Notes under the pieces: generated by a model | Database searches by the model: none | Seen by the model: the letters and a program-made list of their open reading frames with translations, nothing else | What the model was told of the DNA's origin: nothing | Translations under genes and position numbers: made by a program | IMG/VR virus record: IMGVR_UViG_3300027972_000007 | Coordinates: 1 to 64,000 of that record | Length of the DNA: 64,000 nt | Origin: a virus | Strand: one strand, 5' to 3' | Shown: in pieces, positions 7,610 to 16,747 of the stretch | Layout of the letters: each line of letters opens with the position of its first letter | Numbering within the stretch: position 1 is the first letter of the stretch

Positions 7610-8596
7610 TTAAAATTCCTTTATTAAAAATATTTTTCTTGTTTTTAATTTTTCTATTATTAATCTATGTTTTTTCATTCTTTTGTTTATTTTTTCTAAA
7701 TCAGTATCTCTTTGAATTATTAGTTTTCCGGTTTTATCGAAATATCCATGTATATATTTTTTGATTGCTATTAATGATTTAGTTGAATAATCTTTATCTA
7801 TTACATAGTAATAACCAATGAAATCCTTTTTAATTGTATCGAGATTTATTATTGGATTTTTGTCGTTATTTATTGCGTTTTCATATATTGGTTTTGAATC
7901 TTCAATTCTTTTAATTCTTTCTTCTTCCCACTCTTTTGCTAATTTTTCATTTTCGATTTTTTCTAATCTTTCTTTTTCTGTTATATATGTATTCCATTCA
8001 TCTTCATTTTTGAAATTTGTTATAACTGGAAGCAGTTTCCATACTTCAGATTGATAAATTGCATTAATATTAATTTCGAGGCAGACAAATGTACCCATAA
8101 AACTATTTGATATAAAGCAGTTGAAATTGCCATAAAATTGACATGCATTTTTAATTGTTTCAATTTTTTCTTTATACTCTTTAACTATACTGACAGTTTT
8201 CTCTAAAGAATCAGTTAGTGTGTTTTTATATATGACATTTTTATCAAAAGAAAAATATCTTGGTTCGCTATTTCTTATTATTTTGGCAATATAATTCTTT
8301 TTTGCTCTATCTATTGCATCATATTTAATGCCAATAGATTTGTTTTTATTGTTGATAATATACTTATAACCGAGTATTCTTTCGGTTATTCTTCTTTCGG
8401 GTATTCCGTGCATAGTTATTTGGGTATGATATTTAAAAATAGGAAATTCGATTTTATCTAAATTTTCTGAAGTCATTCCTTCTTTTTCGATTGAATCAAT
8501 CAATTCTAACGGAATGATCATATCTGAAGCTCTATTGAGTTTGTTTTTGTGATCAACTTCGTATTTAATGTTGAATAATTCTTCTGTTTTGTTCAT
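7610..8596 (-). CDS. Hypothetical protein
   Basis: 328 residues, Lys- and Ile-rich. The middle (about 205-235) is a charged helical stretch (KERLEKIENEKLAKEWEEER). No domain recognised. It follows the helicase gene by 6 bases, so the two are likely co-transcribed from the promoter at 10568; function could be linked to the helicase. Confidence 0.7.
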   Translation of the reverse strand: MNKTEELFNIKYEVDHKNKLNRASDMIIPLELIDSIEKEGMTSENLDKIEFPIFKYHTQITMHGIPERRITERILGYKYIINNKNKSIGIKYDAIDRAKKNYIAKIIRNSEPRYFSFDKNVIYKNTLTDSLEKTVSIVKEYKEKIETIKNACQFYGNFNCFISNSFMGTFVCLEININAIYQSEVWKLLPVITNFKNEDEWNTYITEKERLEKIENEKLAKEWEEERIKRIEDSKPIYENAINNDKNPIINLDTIKKDFIGYYYVIDKDYSTKSLIAIKKYIHGYFDKTGKLIIQRDTDLEKINKRMKKHRLIIEKLKTRKIFLIKEF

Positions 8597-8602
8597 TTAT
8601 TT

Positions 8603-10537
8603 TTACTCCAACTTTATATGAAGATTTGCAGGTATTTGATTTTTATAATATTTTTTAACTATCGAATATCCCAGAGCTGCTTGTTTTTTAGTTAATGTTT
8701 CGTTTATTGCTAAAGCATGTCCGATTCCAGCATCGATTTTATTGAATCCGTTACCGTCCAATTCTATAGCGCCGTCACATATTTGTGCTAATAATTTTAA
8801 TGATTCATGTATTTTTAATATGTCATTATTTGTTAATTTTTCAGATATATCTATTATTTTTTTCTTGCTTGTATTTGAACTTGCGCCTTCTAATTTTGGG
8901 AGGATTGGAATATTTCTTTCAATTATATCTAATGCTTTATCAATAATATTTTGTTTTTCAACTAATGTTTTTGCTATATTTGCATCTATGCTTTCTTCCA
9001 ATACTAAATGTTGTATTAATACTGCATTTTTTTGGCCAATTCTATGAACTCTATCTTCTGCTTGAGTTATATTACCAGGCACCCAATCAAGTTCAGCAAA
9101 AACTACCAATGAACTTTCAGTTAATGTAATTCCAACTCCTGCTGCTTTTATCGAACCAATGAATAATTTTATATTTTCTCTTATTTGAAATTTATCTATT
9201 GCTTCTTGTCTTTCTTCTACTGTATTTTCTCCAGTCAATTTTACTGAAATATTTTTAAAATTTTCATATAATGCATTTATAACATCGTGATGATGAGCAA
9301 AAACTACTATTTTTTGACCATTTTCTAATAGTTCAGTTAAATGTTCAATTACGAAAGGAATTTTTGCTACTGCTGTTTCATGTCTTATTTTTGCCATTTC
9401 TGTAAAAGCTACTGAAGCACTTTCTTTAAGATTTTTTATTGCTTCATTGTATTCCTCATCAGTTCCCGTTTTTGCTAATTCAACTTTTATTTTTAATGAT
9501 TGTAATTCTCTTTTATAACTTTCCCATGAAGATTTTTCTTTATCTATTATAGTAGAACAACCATTAGCAGGAATTTCAATTACTTGTCTCGTTTTTTCTG
9601 GTAATTCAGTTAAAACATCTTTTTTTAACCTTCTTACCATTACTGTCGATCTTAGTTTATCTTGTAATTCATCTAAATTATTTGATCCTGAAACATCAAT
9701 TCCATATTTTGTTTGTTGCAGATCACAATATCTATTCGCAAATCCCCACCACGAACCCCAATTAATTGGGTCAATATAATGCAAACTGGAAAATAATTCT
9801 ATTGGTTTATTTAATATAGGAGTGCCAGTTAAAAGTATTTTCTTCTTTGCTGCAATTCCTTTTATTTCCGGTTTTTTATTTTCTTTATCTTTATATCCTA
9901 TTATTTCGCGAGTTCTTTGAGCTTTGTAATTTTTAATATAATGAGATTCGTCGAGAATTAAACAATCCCAATTTATTTCTTTAATTTGAGGGAATTTTTT
10001 AAGTATGTTGTAATTGATTATAATGATATCCGATTCAGGGAAAGTTTTAATTTTTGTATCAATAACTGTAATTGAGAATTTTTTAACCAACCATTTTTCA
10101 CATTCTCTTTTCCAGTTAATTTTTAATGAATTTGGGCAAACAATTAAAATTCTTTTTATTGTTTCGTCGATATTAATCAATCCTATAGCCTGTATTGTTT
10201 TTCCTAAACCCATTTCGTCAGCGATTAAAATTCCATTTTTATCTTTTCCGTATTTTATTCCAGCTTTTTGAAATGGTAGATAATCTAAATTTTCATTATG
10301 CGGAATTTCAATGTTGGCTGAAGCTGCCTTTGATTCATCAATTTTATAAGAAATTTTATTTAATTCTATTTTTGCTGATTCGTCTGCATAAATGAAAATT
10401 TTGTTTGCTTTAATTGGGTCGTTTGTCCACCATTTTTTAGTTTCGGGATTCCATCTAAATCCTGCAGATTTTGGAATATCTTTTTCTTGAAATGTACTTT
10501 CGCAGTAAAAAATGTTATTGTTGAATTTAAGTTGCAT
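8603..10537 (-). CDS. SNF2-family DNA helicase/translocase
   Basis: 644 residues. An N-terminal ~80-residue part contains SAGFRWNPETKKWWT, as in many phage SNF2 proteins. Helicase motifs: I at 107-114 (DEMGLGKT), II at 196-199 (DESH), III LTGTP at 236-240, and a C-terminal helicase domain with AAGVGITLTESS and QAEDRVHRIGQ. It resembles the SMARCAL1/ZRANB3 type that remodels DNA forks. In T4 the UvsW helicase also lies shortly after gene 23; a similar recombination or replication role is inferred. Read from its own early-type promoter. Confidence 0.92.
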   Translation of the reverse strand: MQLKFNNNIFYCESTFQEKDIPKSAGFRWNPETKKWWTNDPIKANKIFIYADESAKIELNKISYKIDESKAASANIEIPHNENLDYLPFQKAGIKYGKDKNGILIADEMGLGKTIQAIGLINIDETIKRILIVCPNSLKINWKRECEKWLVKKFSITVIDTKIKTFPESDIIIINYNILKKFPQIKEINWDCLILDESHYIKNYKAQRTREIIGYKDKENKKPEIKGIAAKKKILLTGTPILNKPIELFSSLHYIDPINWGSWWGFANRYCDLQQTKYGIDVSGSNNLDELQDKLRSTVMVRRLKKDVLTELPEKTRQVIEIPANGCSTIIDKEKSSWESYKRELQSLKIKVELAKTGTDEEYNEAIKNLKESASVAFTEMAKIRHETAVAKIPFVIEHLTELLENGQKIVVFAHHHDVINALYENFKNISVKLTGENTVEERQEAIDKFQIRENIKLFIGSIKAAGVGITLTESSLVVFAELDWVPGNITQAEDRVHRIGQKNAVLIQHLVLEESIDANIAKTLVEKQNIIDKALDIIERNIPILPKLEGASSNTSKKKIIDISEKLTNNDILKIHESLKLLAQICDGAIELDGNGFNKIDAGIGHALAINETLTKKQAALGYSIVKKYYKNQIPANLHIKLE

Positions 10538-10567
10538 ATTTTAACTCCTGTTTAATTTTCTTTCTTA

Positions 10568-10600
10568 TTATAATATATATTATAACGCAAAATAAGTCAA
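10568..10600 (-). promoter_or_regulatory. Early-type promoter with palindrome
   Basis: Minus strand TTGACT (10595-10600), 17 bp, TATATT in the perfect 18 bp palindrome TTATAATATATATTATAA (10568-10585). Confidence 0.87.
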
Positions 10601-10659
10601 GAAGTATTTTAAATTATTTTTACTATCTTTAAAAACTACTAAAATAAGCGTTATTTTAA

Positions 10660-10724
10660 CTCTAAAACACATTCAAATAAAAATAGTAATATACTATTAC
10701 TTTTTAATTATCCTCAATTCTAGG
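10660..10724. repeat. Near-palindromic intergenic element, copy B
   Basis: Ends in AATTATCCTCAATTCTAGG, the inverse of the arm at copies A, C and D. Its reverse complement aligns over the full length with copy D (52654-52715). Located in the divergent gap at the right edge of the reverse-strand island. Confidence 0.75.
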
Positions 10725-10764
10725 CCTCAAATCTATACGTTTTCTTATACTATTTTAACAGAAT

Positions 10765-10772
10765 TATAAATA
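10765..10772 (+). promoter_or_regulatory. T4-type late promoter
   Basis: TATAAATA followed by ATTAAAA, 20 bases before the start at 10792. Confidence 0.75.
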
Positions 10773-10791
10773 ATTAAAAGAAGGGTATATA

Positions 10792-11238
10792 ATGAAAGTG
10801 ATAAATCGCGTTGGAGTGCCTGTTTCTATCAAAGAAAATGGTATTAATCGTATTATTCCATACGATAAAAAACCGTACATAATTGACGATTCTTGTTATA
10901 ATGCATATAAAGATTTTTTCATTATAGTTACTCCGCCAATTTCTACAGAAAAAAAAGCAATATTAGAAAAAAGAGCTAAATTTGTTGCAAAAATATTACA
11001 TGGTAAAGGTGTGAGAAATGAATTGAGGTATAAACCAATTATTATGGGAAATAGAAAACATACTAAAAAAAGAATTTGGACATGGAATTTTATTTCTCCT
11101 GATGGTAAAAGATTTGAAAATGTGAACATTAAGGAATGGTGCAGAACAAATTATTGGGTACAACCACATTTATACAAGCATGTTGAAGATGGAAAATTAT
11201 ATCAAGGTTGGAAAATAGAACGTTTTGAAAAAGTATAA
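10792..11238 (+). CDS. Hypothetical protein, NUMOD/IENR1-like C-terminus
   Basis: 148 residues. The N-terminal ~60 residues look like a small beta domain. The C-terminal ~50 residues (SPDGKRFENVNIKEW, then HLYKHVEDGKLYQGWKIER) resemble the short DNA-binding modules (IENR1/NUMOD type) found in homing endonucleases and phage proteins. No nuclease domain is visible. First gene of the second late block. Confidence 0.6.
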   Translation: MKVINRVGVPVSIKENGINRIIPYDKKPYIIDDSCYNAYKDFFIIVTPPISTEKKAILEKRAKFVAKILHGKGVRNELRYKPIIMGNRKHTKKRIWTWNFISPDGKRFENVNIKEWCRTNYWVQPHLYKHVEDGKLYQGWKIERFEKV

Positions 11239-11241
11239 ATA
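11234..11241 (+). promoter_or_regulatory. T4-type late promoter overlapping a stop codon
   Basis: TATAAATA followed by ATTAAAAAGG. The stop codon of the preceding gene lies inside the octamer. It precedes the neck gene start at 11259. Confidence 0.75.
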
Positions 11242-11258
11242 ATTAAAAAGGAATAAAA

Positions 11259-11993
11259 ATGGCAACAATTACAAATTTAAGCGATATGAAAGAGTACATT
11301 TTAAGGCAACTTGGATATCCTGTTATTAACGTAGAAATGACACCGGAACAACTCGACGATATAATTCAAGAAACAATAGATGTGATGAATAGATATTTAT
11401 ATGGCGAAGCAGTATATAATGATTATGTAGTTTTTACTACTTCGGCAGGAGTTGACGAATATTCTTTATCGGGAAATAATATAGTAGATATATACGATTT
11501 TGAATTTTCAACAGGAACTAATGGTATTCATACATTATTTACTCCAGTTCATACATTATTATATCAGGACTGGGTAGTTAAGGGCAATTATCCCGGAGCA
11601 GGTAGAGGATTAAATTTGACCAGTTATCAGATTGATATGATGTATTTAGAAGATGTAATTCGCGCATTTGGTAAAACATATTGTGTTGATTGGTGGCCGC
11701 AAAGAGAAATTTTAAAACTTTCACCAACTCCAGACGAAGCACTTTCAGGAATTTTAATGGTATGGAAAAAATCAGATGCAGTAAATTTATACAATCATTT
11801 ATTTACACGCCAATATTCAGTTGCAAAAGCAAAAATTTTATGGGGTACTATTTTAGGTAAATATAGCGTAGAATTGCCAGGCGGTGGAACAACTAATGGC
11901 GGAGAAATTAAAAATGATGGAAAAGATGAATTAGAAAAAGTATTAGAAAATATAAAGAAAGAATCAGAACCAGTAGATTTTATCATCGGATAA
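11259..11993 (+). CDS. 13: Neck protein (gp13-like)
   Basis: 244 residues. The N-terminus (YILRQLGYPVINVEMTPEQ, then a long helix) and the C-terminal EPVDFIIG match T4 gp13, whose N-terminus has LRRLGAPIINVELTP and whose end is PPFGILVG. gp13 completes filled heads and forms the neck collar. It is shorter than T4 gp13 (about 309 residues), mainly in the middle. No gp14-like gene follows. Confidence 0.8.
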   Translation: MATITNLSDMKEYILRQLGYPVINVEMTPEQLDDIIQETIDVMNRYLYGEAVYNDYVVFTTSAGVDEYSLSGNNIVDIYDFEFSTGTNGIHTLFTPVHTLLYQDWVVKGNYPGAGRGLNLTSYQIDMMYLEDVIRAFGKTYCVDWWPQREILKLSPTPDEALSGILMVWKKSDAVNLYNHLFTRQYSVAKAKILWGTILGKYSVELPGGGTTNGGEIKNDGKDELEKVLENIKKESEPVDFIIG

Positions 11994-12009
11994 GAAGGGA
12001 GAGTTTAAG

Positions 12010-12795
12010 ATGGGCGAATTTTTTAGTGGTATGGGCGCATGGTTAAGTTCTTTAAATTTGAATTGGTGGCAATCGTTAATATTTTTAGTTTTGATATCTT
12101 TCATAATTTTAGTAGTTTATTCTGATAAAATTAAATCTCTATTAAAAATTAAAGGAAAAAGAAGTTGTATAGATTGTTTAAGTATAATATTTGGTGAAGA
12201 AAAAATATATTATGCAAAACAAAATAAAATATCTAAAGACCAAGAAAAAGTTGAAGATAAAATATTAAAAAATCAAATGGATTATGCGGAACAAAAATTA
12301 GCAGAAATAGAGTCGTCGTTTATTGATTTTTATAATTCATTAATTCATAAAAAAAGAACAACAGATACTAATATAATTCCATTGCTTATTCAAAATAAAC
12401 TGTTTTATTCTTTAATTCGAGACTCTATTTATTTAAGGATACGAGACGATATTAGAAAAAGGTTCAAAAGTAATGGTTATTATGAAATAAGTGGTTTTGA
12501 ATTTACTAATTATGTGAAGAATTTTTCGCAGAGTATATATTCATTATTTAAACAAACTATGATTCAATTATACCCACCGAATGGCCACATGTTTATTTCT
12601 ATAGATGATGTCTTAAAGTTTATGGAAGATTATGCGCCAGAATTTGAAGATATTATTTTCGAATCTGTTATATATGCTAAAAAAATAAAAAATGAAGCAA
12701 TAGAAAAGATAAAGCAATTAGAAAATGAATTAGTTAATAATGAAAAAGAGTTTGAGAGTAAAATTAGAAAGTTAATTGAGGAGGTTAAAAAGTGA
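12010..12795 (+). CDS. Membrane-anchored coiled-coil protein
   Basis: 261 residues. A hydrophobic segment spans about residues 20-37 (WWQSLIFLVLISFIILVVY). The rest is cytoplasmic-type, helical and highly charged, with a C-terminal coiled coil. Family not recognised. Placed between neck and tail-completion genes, so expressed late. A role in lysis control or as a virion membrane-facing protein is possible but unproven. Confidence 0.65.
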   Translation: MGEFFSGMGAWLSSLNLNWWQSLIFLVLISFIILVVYSDKIKSLLKIKGKRSCIDCLSIIFGEEKIYYAKQNKISKDQEKVEDKILKNQMDYAEQKLAEIESSFIDFYNSLIHKKRTTDTNIIPLLIQNKLFYSLIRDSIYLRIRDDIRKRFKSNGYYEISGFEFTNYVKNFSQSIYSLFKQTMIQLYPPNGHMFISIDDVLKFMEDYAPEFEDIIFESVIYAKKIKNEAIEKIKQLENELVNNEKEFESKIRKLIEEVKK

Positions 12796-13031
12796 AAGCA
12801 AAATTAGAATTTGATTTTGATAATTGTGATAATTTTGAAGAACAGAAATTTAATGTATATATAAAAGCATTGGAATTGTATGATGTTATTTATGAATTAG
12901 ACCAACATTTAAGAAGTAGATTAAAACATGGAAATTTAACTGGCGAAGTAGATAAAGAAGTGCAAGAAATAAGAGATAAGTTGCACGAAGAATTAAGCGA
13001 AAGAAATTGTTCAACAAATATGTTACCATGA
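12792..13031 (+). CDS. Small conserved phage protein
   Basis: 79 residues from a GTG start in a GTGA overlap with the preceding stop. The pattern KAKLEFDF...YIKALELYDVIYELDQHLRSRLKHG is shared by small proteins found in many unrelated phages; function unknown. GAGG lies just upstream. Confidence 0.7.
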   Translation: MKAKLEFDFDNCDNFEEQKFNVYIKALELYDVIYELDQHLRSRLKHGNLTGEVDKEVQEIRDKLHEELSERNCSTNMLP

Positions 13032-13041
13032 AGGAGAAGAT

Positions 13042-13257
13042 ATGAGAAGTATTAAAGAATATTTAAATGGGGTATTGAATGAAGACGAATTTACAGATAA
13101 TTCTTTAAAAAGACTTAGTATTTTAAAAATCGAACAAAAAATAAGAGAAACAGAAAAGAATAATAAAATTCATCCTATAAAGAAAACAGTTTTAATTAGT
13201 GATTTAAAGAAAAGATTACAGAAAATGAAAGAAGAATATAATAAAAAATCAAAATAA
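13042..13257 (+). CDS. Capsid-targeting-leader protein, helical
   Basis: 71 residues. Begins MRSIKEYLNGVLNE, the extended form of the leader also seen at 1285 and 26999 with the probable cut after LNE. The body is lysine-rich and helical (about 50 residues), like small basic internal head proteins of T4. Preceded by AAGGAG. Confidence 0.7.
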   Translation: MRSIKEYLNGVLNEDEFTDNSLKRLSILKIEQKIRETEKNNKIHPIKKTVLISDLKKRLQKMKEEYNKKSK

Positions 13258-13269
13258 AAGGAGTAAATA

Positions 13270-13488
13270 ATGGGCAAATTTAAAGAGTATTTAAGCGAAG
13301 CATCAGTATATTACACAAGTGAGAATGATGGGCATAAGCATATTTATCAAATTAGATTAGACGATTACGGCGAGACTATTAACACACTTTCTAAAGATAA
13401 TGCATATCCCGATCATGTTCATAAGATTATAAAAAATAAAATTGAAAAATGTAAAGATCATACTCACACATTAGAAGAAATAAAATAA
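13270..13488 (+). CDS. Capsid-targeting-leader protein, His-rich
   Basis: 72 residues. Leader MGKFKEYLSE. The body has three DGHKH/DHVH/DHTH motifs evenly spaced, like small bacterial YmaF-type proteins in which such His pairs look like metal ligands. A small protein with metal-binding capacity delivered with the leader is the inference. The gene abuts the gp15 start. Confidence 0.7.
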   Translation: MGKFKEYLSEASVYYTSENDGHKHIYQIRLDDYGETINTLSKDNAYPDHVHKIIKNKIEKCKDHTHTLEEIK

Positions 13489-14334
13489 ATGAAAACATTT
13501 TATTACCCTCGAACTACTTATAATATTTCAGTAGCATTTTCAGATTTGTTCAATGATATAGTTATACGAAAGTATAACAAAGCGAGGACAGTTGTTGAAA
13601 ATGTTAAAGTTCCATTAGCTTTTGGTAATAGAGATAAATTTTGGGATATACGTAAAGAACAAGAAGAAAAGATAAAATATAATTTGCAATTACCGAGAAT
13701 GTCATTTTCTTTAGTTTCTTTAAGTTACGATTCTGAAAGAGCATTATCACCGACTACACAGAGAAAGTTTTGGGATGAGAATGTTAGCTTGAGTGATTTG
13801 AGTAATTTCTTTACTGATATTATTCCATCTCCATATAATTTCGAATATAATTTAGAAATTAGAGCAGAAAAAATGGAGGATTATACTCAAATTATAGAAC
13901 AAATATTACCGTATTTTAATCCCTCTCAATTTTTAAGAGTGAAAGAATTTTCATTTTTAAATCTTGAAAGAGATTTAAAGGTAATAATGAATCCAAGTAT
14001 TAATTTAGATTTATTGAATGAACAAGACGAACAAAGTAGAAGAGAGATAAAAAGTGTTTTGAGTTTTACTGTTTATGGTTATTTATATAAACCATACGAA
14101 TCAACTAATATACCAATTAAGATTATTCAATCGAGATATTGGGTTGATGAAATTTCTGCAACTAATATAACTTCTGCCAGTGCTTATGAAGTAAATCAAT
14201 TTAGAACAAGTGGATTTTTTGTTAATTCGGCAGGCGATTTATCTGGAGTACCTGGCGAAGGGCAATATGATTTTTCAGCATTTAGCGACGATAATGATAT
14301 GTATTATTTTACTTCAGCAGATGGGATGCTATAA
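13489..14334 (+). CDS. 15: Tail completion and sheath stabiliser (gp15-like)
   Basis: 281 residues with clear T4 gp15 landmarks: an N-terminal FxYPRTTYNISVAFSDLFNDI, then LPRMSFSLVSLSYDSER, then IIEQILPYFNPSQF, RDLKVIMNPSINLD and a SRREIKSVLSFTVYGYLY end. gp15 forms the hexamer at the top of the tail that joins to the neck. The C-terminal extension contains ITSASA and FTSADG, the Thr-Ser-Ala motif that is abundant in the appendage proteins downstream. Confidence 0.9.
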   Translation: MKTFYYPRTTYNISVAFSDLFNDIVIRKYNKARTVVENVKVPLAFGNRDKFWDIRKEQEEKIKYNLQLPRMSFSLVSLSYDSERALSPTTQRKFWDENVSLSDLSNFFTDIIPSPYNFEYNLEIRAEKMEDYTQIIEQILPYFNPSQFLRVKEFSFLNLERDLKVIMNPSINLDLLNEQDEQSRREIKSVLSFTVYGYLYKPYESTNIPIKIIQSRYWVDEISATNITSASAYEVNQFRTSGFFVNSAGDLSGVPGEGQYDFSAFSDDNDMYYFTSADGML

Positions 14335-14742
14335 ATGGGTAAATTTAAAGAATATTTATTAAATGAACAACAGAAAATTAAACATAGAAAAAATTATCAA
14401 ATTAAGTTTGATTTATCTACAATAGGTCGAAATGATTGGGATAAAGAAATTTTATCTAATAAAGACGATTTTGTTATTAAGTTATCTTATATGAGTCCAG
14501 ATGAATTTTTAGATAAAACTGATGCTTCTCGATATTTAGTTGATCAAGCAAAACTTGATAAAATAAAAAGTACTTTAGGAACGAAAGCATTACCGGCTTT
14601 AATAATAATTTGGGGCGCAGGCGGCGATAAACATAAATCAGCTTTTCATGATGGTCAGCATCGAGCTATAGCATTAAAGATGTTAGGAATTACACGTATT
14701 CCAGTATACCAAGTATGGGATAAAGAATACTTTAGAAAATAA
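14335..14742 (+). CDS. Capsid-targeting-leader protein with ParB-like domain
   Basis: 135 residues. Leader MGKFKEYLLNE. The body ends in AFHDGQHRAIALKMLGITRIPVYQVWD, matching the G-x-H-R-x-x-A...G...I-P-V motif of the ParB/sulfiredoxin-like fold found in plasmid partition proteins, nucleases and phage proteins. Enzyme activity cannot be deduced. The gene starts directly after the gp15 stop and sits between gp15 and gp16. Confidence 0.8.
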   Translation: MGKFKEYLLNEQQKIKHRKNYQIKFDLSTIGRNDWDKEILSNKDDFVIKLSYMSPDEFLDKTDASRYLVDQAKLDKIKSTLGTKALPALIIIWGAGGDKHKSAFHDGQHRAIALKMLGITRIPVYQVWDKEYFRK

Positions 14743-14779
14743 AATAATTTGAAAGTGAATTTTATATAGGAGTTCATAA

Positions 14780-15301
14780 ATGAATGGCGAAAAAGAATAT
14801 TTTGACGGTATTGCTAATGTGTTTAATAGTGAATTCATAAAAGATACTTCATTATCAGCAATTGAAAATACATTACAAGTAATTACTAATGAAAAAAGAA
14901 GTATTGAAAATGTTGCAAATAAAAAATTAATCACTTTAAAAGATAAAGATTATTTAGAAGAAAAGACAAAAACATTAATTGAAATGTCATTAAAGGTTTT
15001 AACTAATTTAAAAGACGATATAAAAATTGGGTCATCAGCAAGAGATTATGAAGTATTTGCAAAATTAGGTGATACCATTGTAAATCAAATTAGAGAATTA
15101 AGAGAATTAAATAAAATGATTTCCGATATGGAAATATTTAATAATGAAGAACCAGAAGATAAAGCTAAAGTGAATGTTAATATTAAAATGACCGGTAAAG
15201 AAATGCTCGAATTATTTAAAAAGATTAAAGAAGAATCGAGTATGAATGCAGTAGATGCAGAATTTGTAATAAAAGATGATAAAGACGACAAGGATGAATA
15301 A
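14780..15301 (+). CDS. 16: Terminase small subunit (gp16-like)
   Basis: 173 residues. A central pair of helices (SARDYEVFAKLGDTIVNQIRELRELNKMI) matches the T4 gp16 core (SPRHMEVFATL...ILKLHKDMK). gp16 forms a ring that stimulates the large terminase and recognises concatemer DNA. Ends are charged and probably flexible. Order 15-16-x-x-17 as in T4 except for two inserted genes. Confidence 0.8.
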   Translation: MNGEKEYFDGIANVFNSEFIKDTSLSAIENTLQVITNEKRSIENVANKKLITLKDKDYLEEKTKTLIEMSLKVLTNLKDDIKIGSSARDYEVFAKLGDTIVNQIRELRELNKMISDMEIFNNEEPEDKAKVNVNIKMTGKEMLELFKKIKEESSMNAVDAEFVIKDDKDDKDE

Positions 15302-16207
15302 ATGGGTAAATTTAAAGAGTATTTGTTGAATGAATCTATTATTCATACTGATACAAAATTTATTGACGAATTAAATTTAGTTAAAAATAAAGTATTAGAA
15401 AAAAATTTAGGAACGTATGAAATATGTGAAATATTTAATGATAAATTAAGAAAATATGGTTTAGTTTTTAGACAAGAAGGTTTCAGTGTTTCTGATAATT
15501 CGGAATACGCGAAATCATGGATTAGAGGGGCAGGAACTAATGAAAGAGGAATAGTAACAATATTCGTTGAAGATGAATTTTATAAAGTATTTGATTATGA
15601 AGGAGAGTGGAATAATTTTATTAAAGTATTAAAAAGAATAGTTTCACACGAACTCGTGCATAAAGGGCAAATAAGCAGAATAAAAGCAAAAAATAAAGAA
15701 CAAAGCGGAGAAATATTAAGAAAACTCGGCGACGATGAAAGATTAACAATAACTTCAGGCGAAGCAAGAAAATATCTTTCACGAAAAATGGAATTAATGA
15801 GTTTTGCAAAAGAGGCCATCGAAGAATTTAGAGATATAGGATATACCGACAAACAAATTTTAAATAGAATTAGAAAACCATTAGATAAAAATATATATCC
15901 TTCAAAAGAAGAATCACATATTTTTTATAGATATACAGATTATTTTGATATTAATGAAAAACCATTTAAAGATTTTTTAAAATATTGTTATCATTATTTG
16001 AATAAAAAAGAAGATATAAAAAAGAATATAAATACTGAAAATTTATTTTTTAATTATATAAAAAATAAAAGATTTAAAAACCCCGAAACAGATAATCAAG
16101 TATTGTTTTATTCTTTACCCGAAAAAGAACAAAATAAAATAAGAGAAATATTTAGAAATTTTTATAAAAATAATAGATTAAAAAAGACGAATAAATGGGA
16201 CCTATAG
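15302..16207 (+). CDS. Capsid-targeting-leader zinc metalloprotease
   Basis: 301 residues. Leader MGKFKEYLLNE (1-11) is followed by a body with a classical HExxH zinc motif at 116-120 (VSHELVHKGQ), preceded by strand IVTIFV. This is the gluzincin/metzincin-type active site; a third ligand is not obvious, E145/E154 in the following helices are candidates. A protease delivered into the host with DNA is the inference. Start overlaps the gp16 stop (TAAATG). The gene overlaps the next by 13 bases. Confidence 0.8.
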   Translation: MGKFKEYLLNESIIHTDTKFIDELNLVKNKVLEKNLGTYEICEIFNDKLRKYGLVFRQEGFSVSDNSEYAKSWIRGAGTNERGIVTIFVEDEFYKVFDYEGEWNNFIKVLKRIVSHELVHKGQISRIKAKNKEQSGEILRKLGDDERLTITSGEARKYLSRKMELMSFAKEAIEEFRDIGYTDKQILNRIRKPLDKNIYPSKEESHIFYRYTDYFDINEKPFKDFLKYCYHYLNKKEDIKKNINTENLFFNYIKNKRFKNPETDNQVLFYSLPEKEQNKIREIFRNFYKNNRLKKTNKWDL

Positions 16208-16740
16208 TACATCTTTCAGTTATGAAACAAGTTAAGAAATTATTATCAACTCAAGGTATTAATATTGATGCAGGAAATTTAATTAATGTATTAGAACCTG
16301 ATTTAACGAAAGAACATGATAATTGGAAAAATAGAATTAACATTCATTTTGAAAGTATAAAGGCGAAACTAAAAGAAGGAAAAGATATAAGTAGGGATGT
16401 AAGATTAATTGCTCATTTTATTATTGATCATTTTGCATTTACTCAATCATTTAGCCAAGAATATGAAAAAAATTCAGATTCAAAAATAGATTTTTATGCA
16501 GAATTTGTAATTAATAAAGATAAGTATAAACCATATATTAAAATATATAATGATAAAAATGAAATAATGAAACAATTAGAAATATCTATTGTGAATATGA
16601 AAAATTTATATAGTAATTCTTTTAAAAAATCGTGGTTTAAATTTTTGGTGTCTGGTAATTTCAGAGAATTCGTAAGAAGATCTATTCAAGAATCTGTAGA
16701 ATTTACTGCCGCTTATGTTATATTAGCAAAAAACAATTAA
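16195..16740 (+). CDS. Possible zinc-dependent phospholipase C-like protein
   Basis: 181 residues beginning MGPIVHLSV, with LEPDLTKEHDNW at about 48-59 and IAHFIIDHFAF at about 89-99. A near-N-terminal His, an HDxW and an HxxxDH pattern in helices recall the zinc-dependent phospholipase C/S1-P1 nuclease fold; the likeness is tentative and needs a profile search. No leader. It overlaps the upstream metalloprotease gene, so the two may act together. Confidence 0.5.
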   Translation: MGPIVHLSVMKQVKKLLSTQGINIDAGNLINVLEPDLTKEHDNWKNRINIHFESIKAKLKEGKDISRDVRLIAHFIIDHFAFTQSFSQEYEKNSDSKIDFYAEFVINKDKYKPYIKIYNDKNEIMKQLEISIVNMKNLYSNSFKKSWFKFLVSGNFREFVRRSIQESVEFTAAYVILAKNN

Positions 16741-16747
16741 GGTATAT

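Noticed and set aside
16195-16740. Firm call as phospholipase C
   Set aside because: Only a scattered His/Asp pattern supports it; kept as a tentative label.
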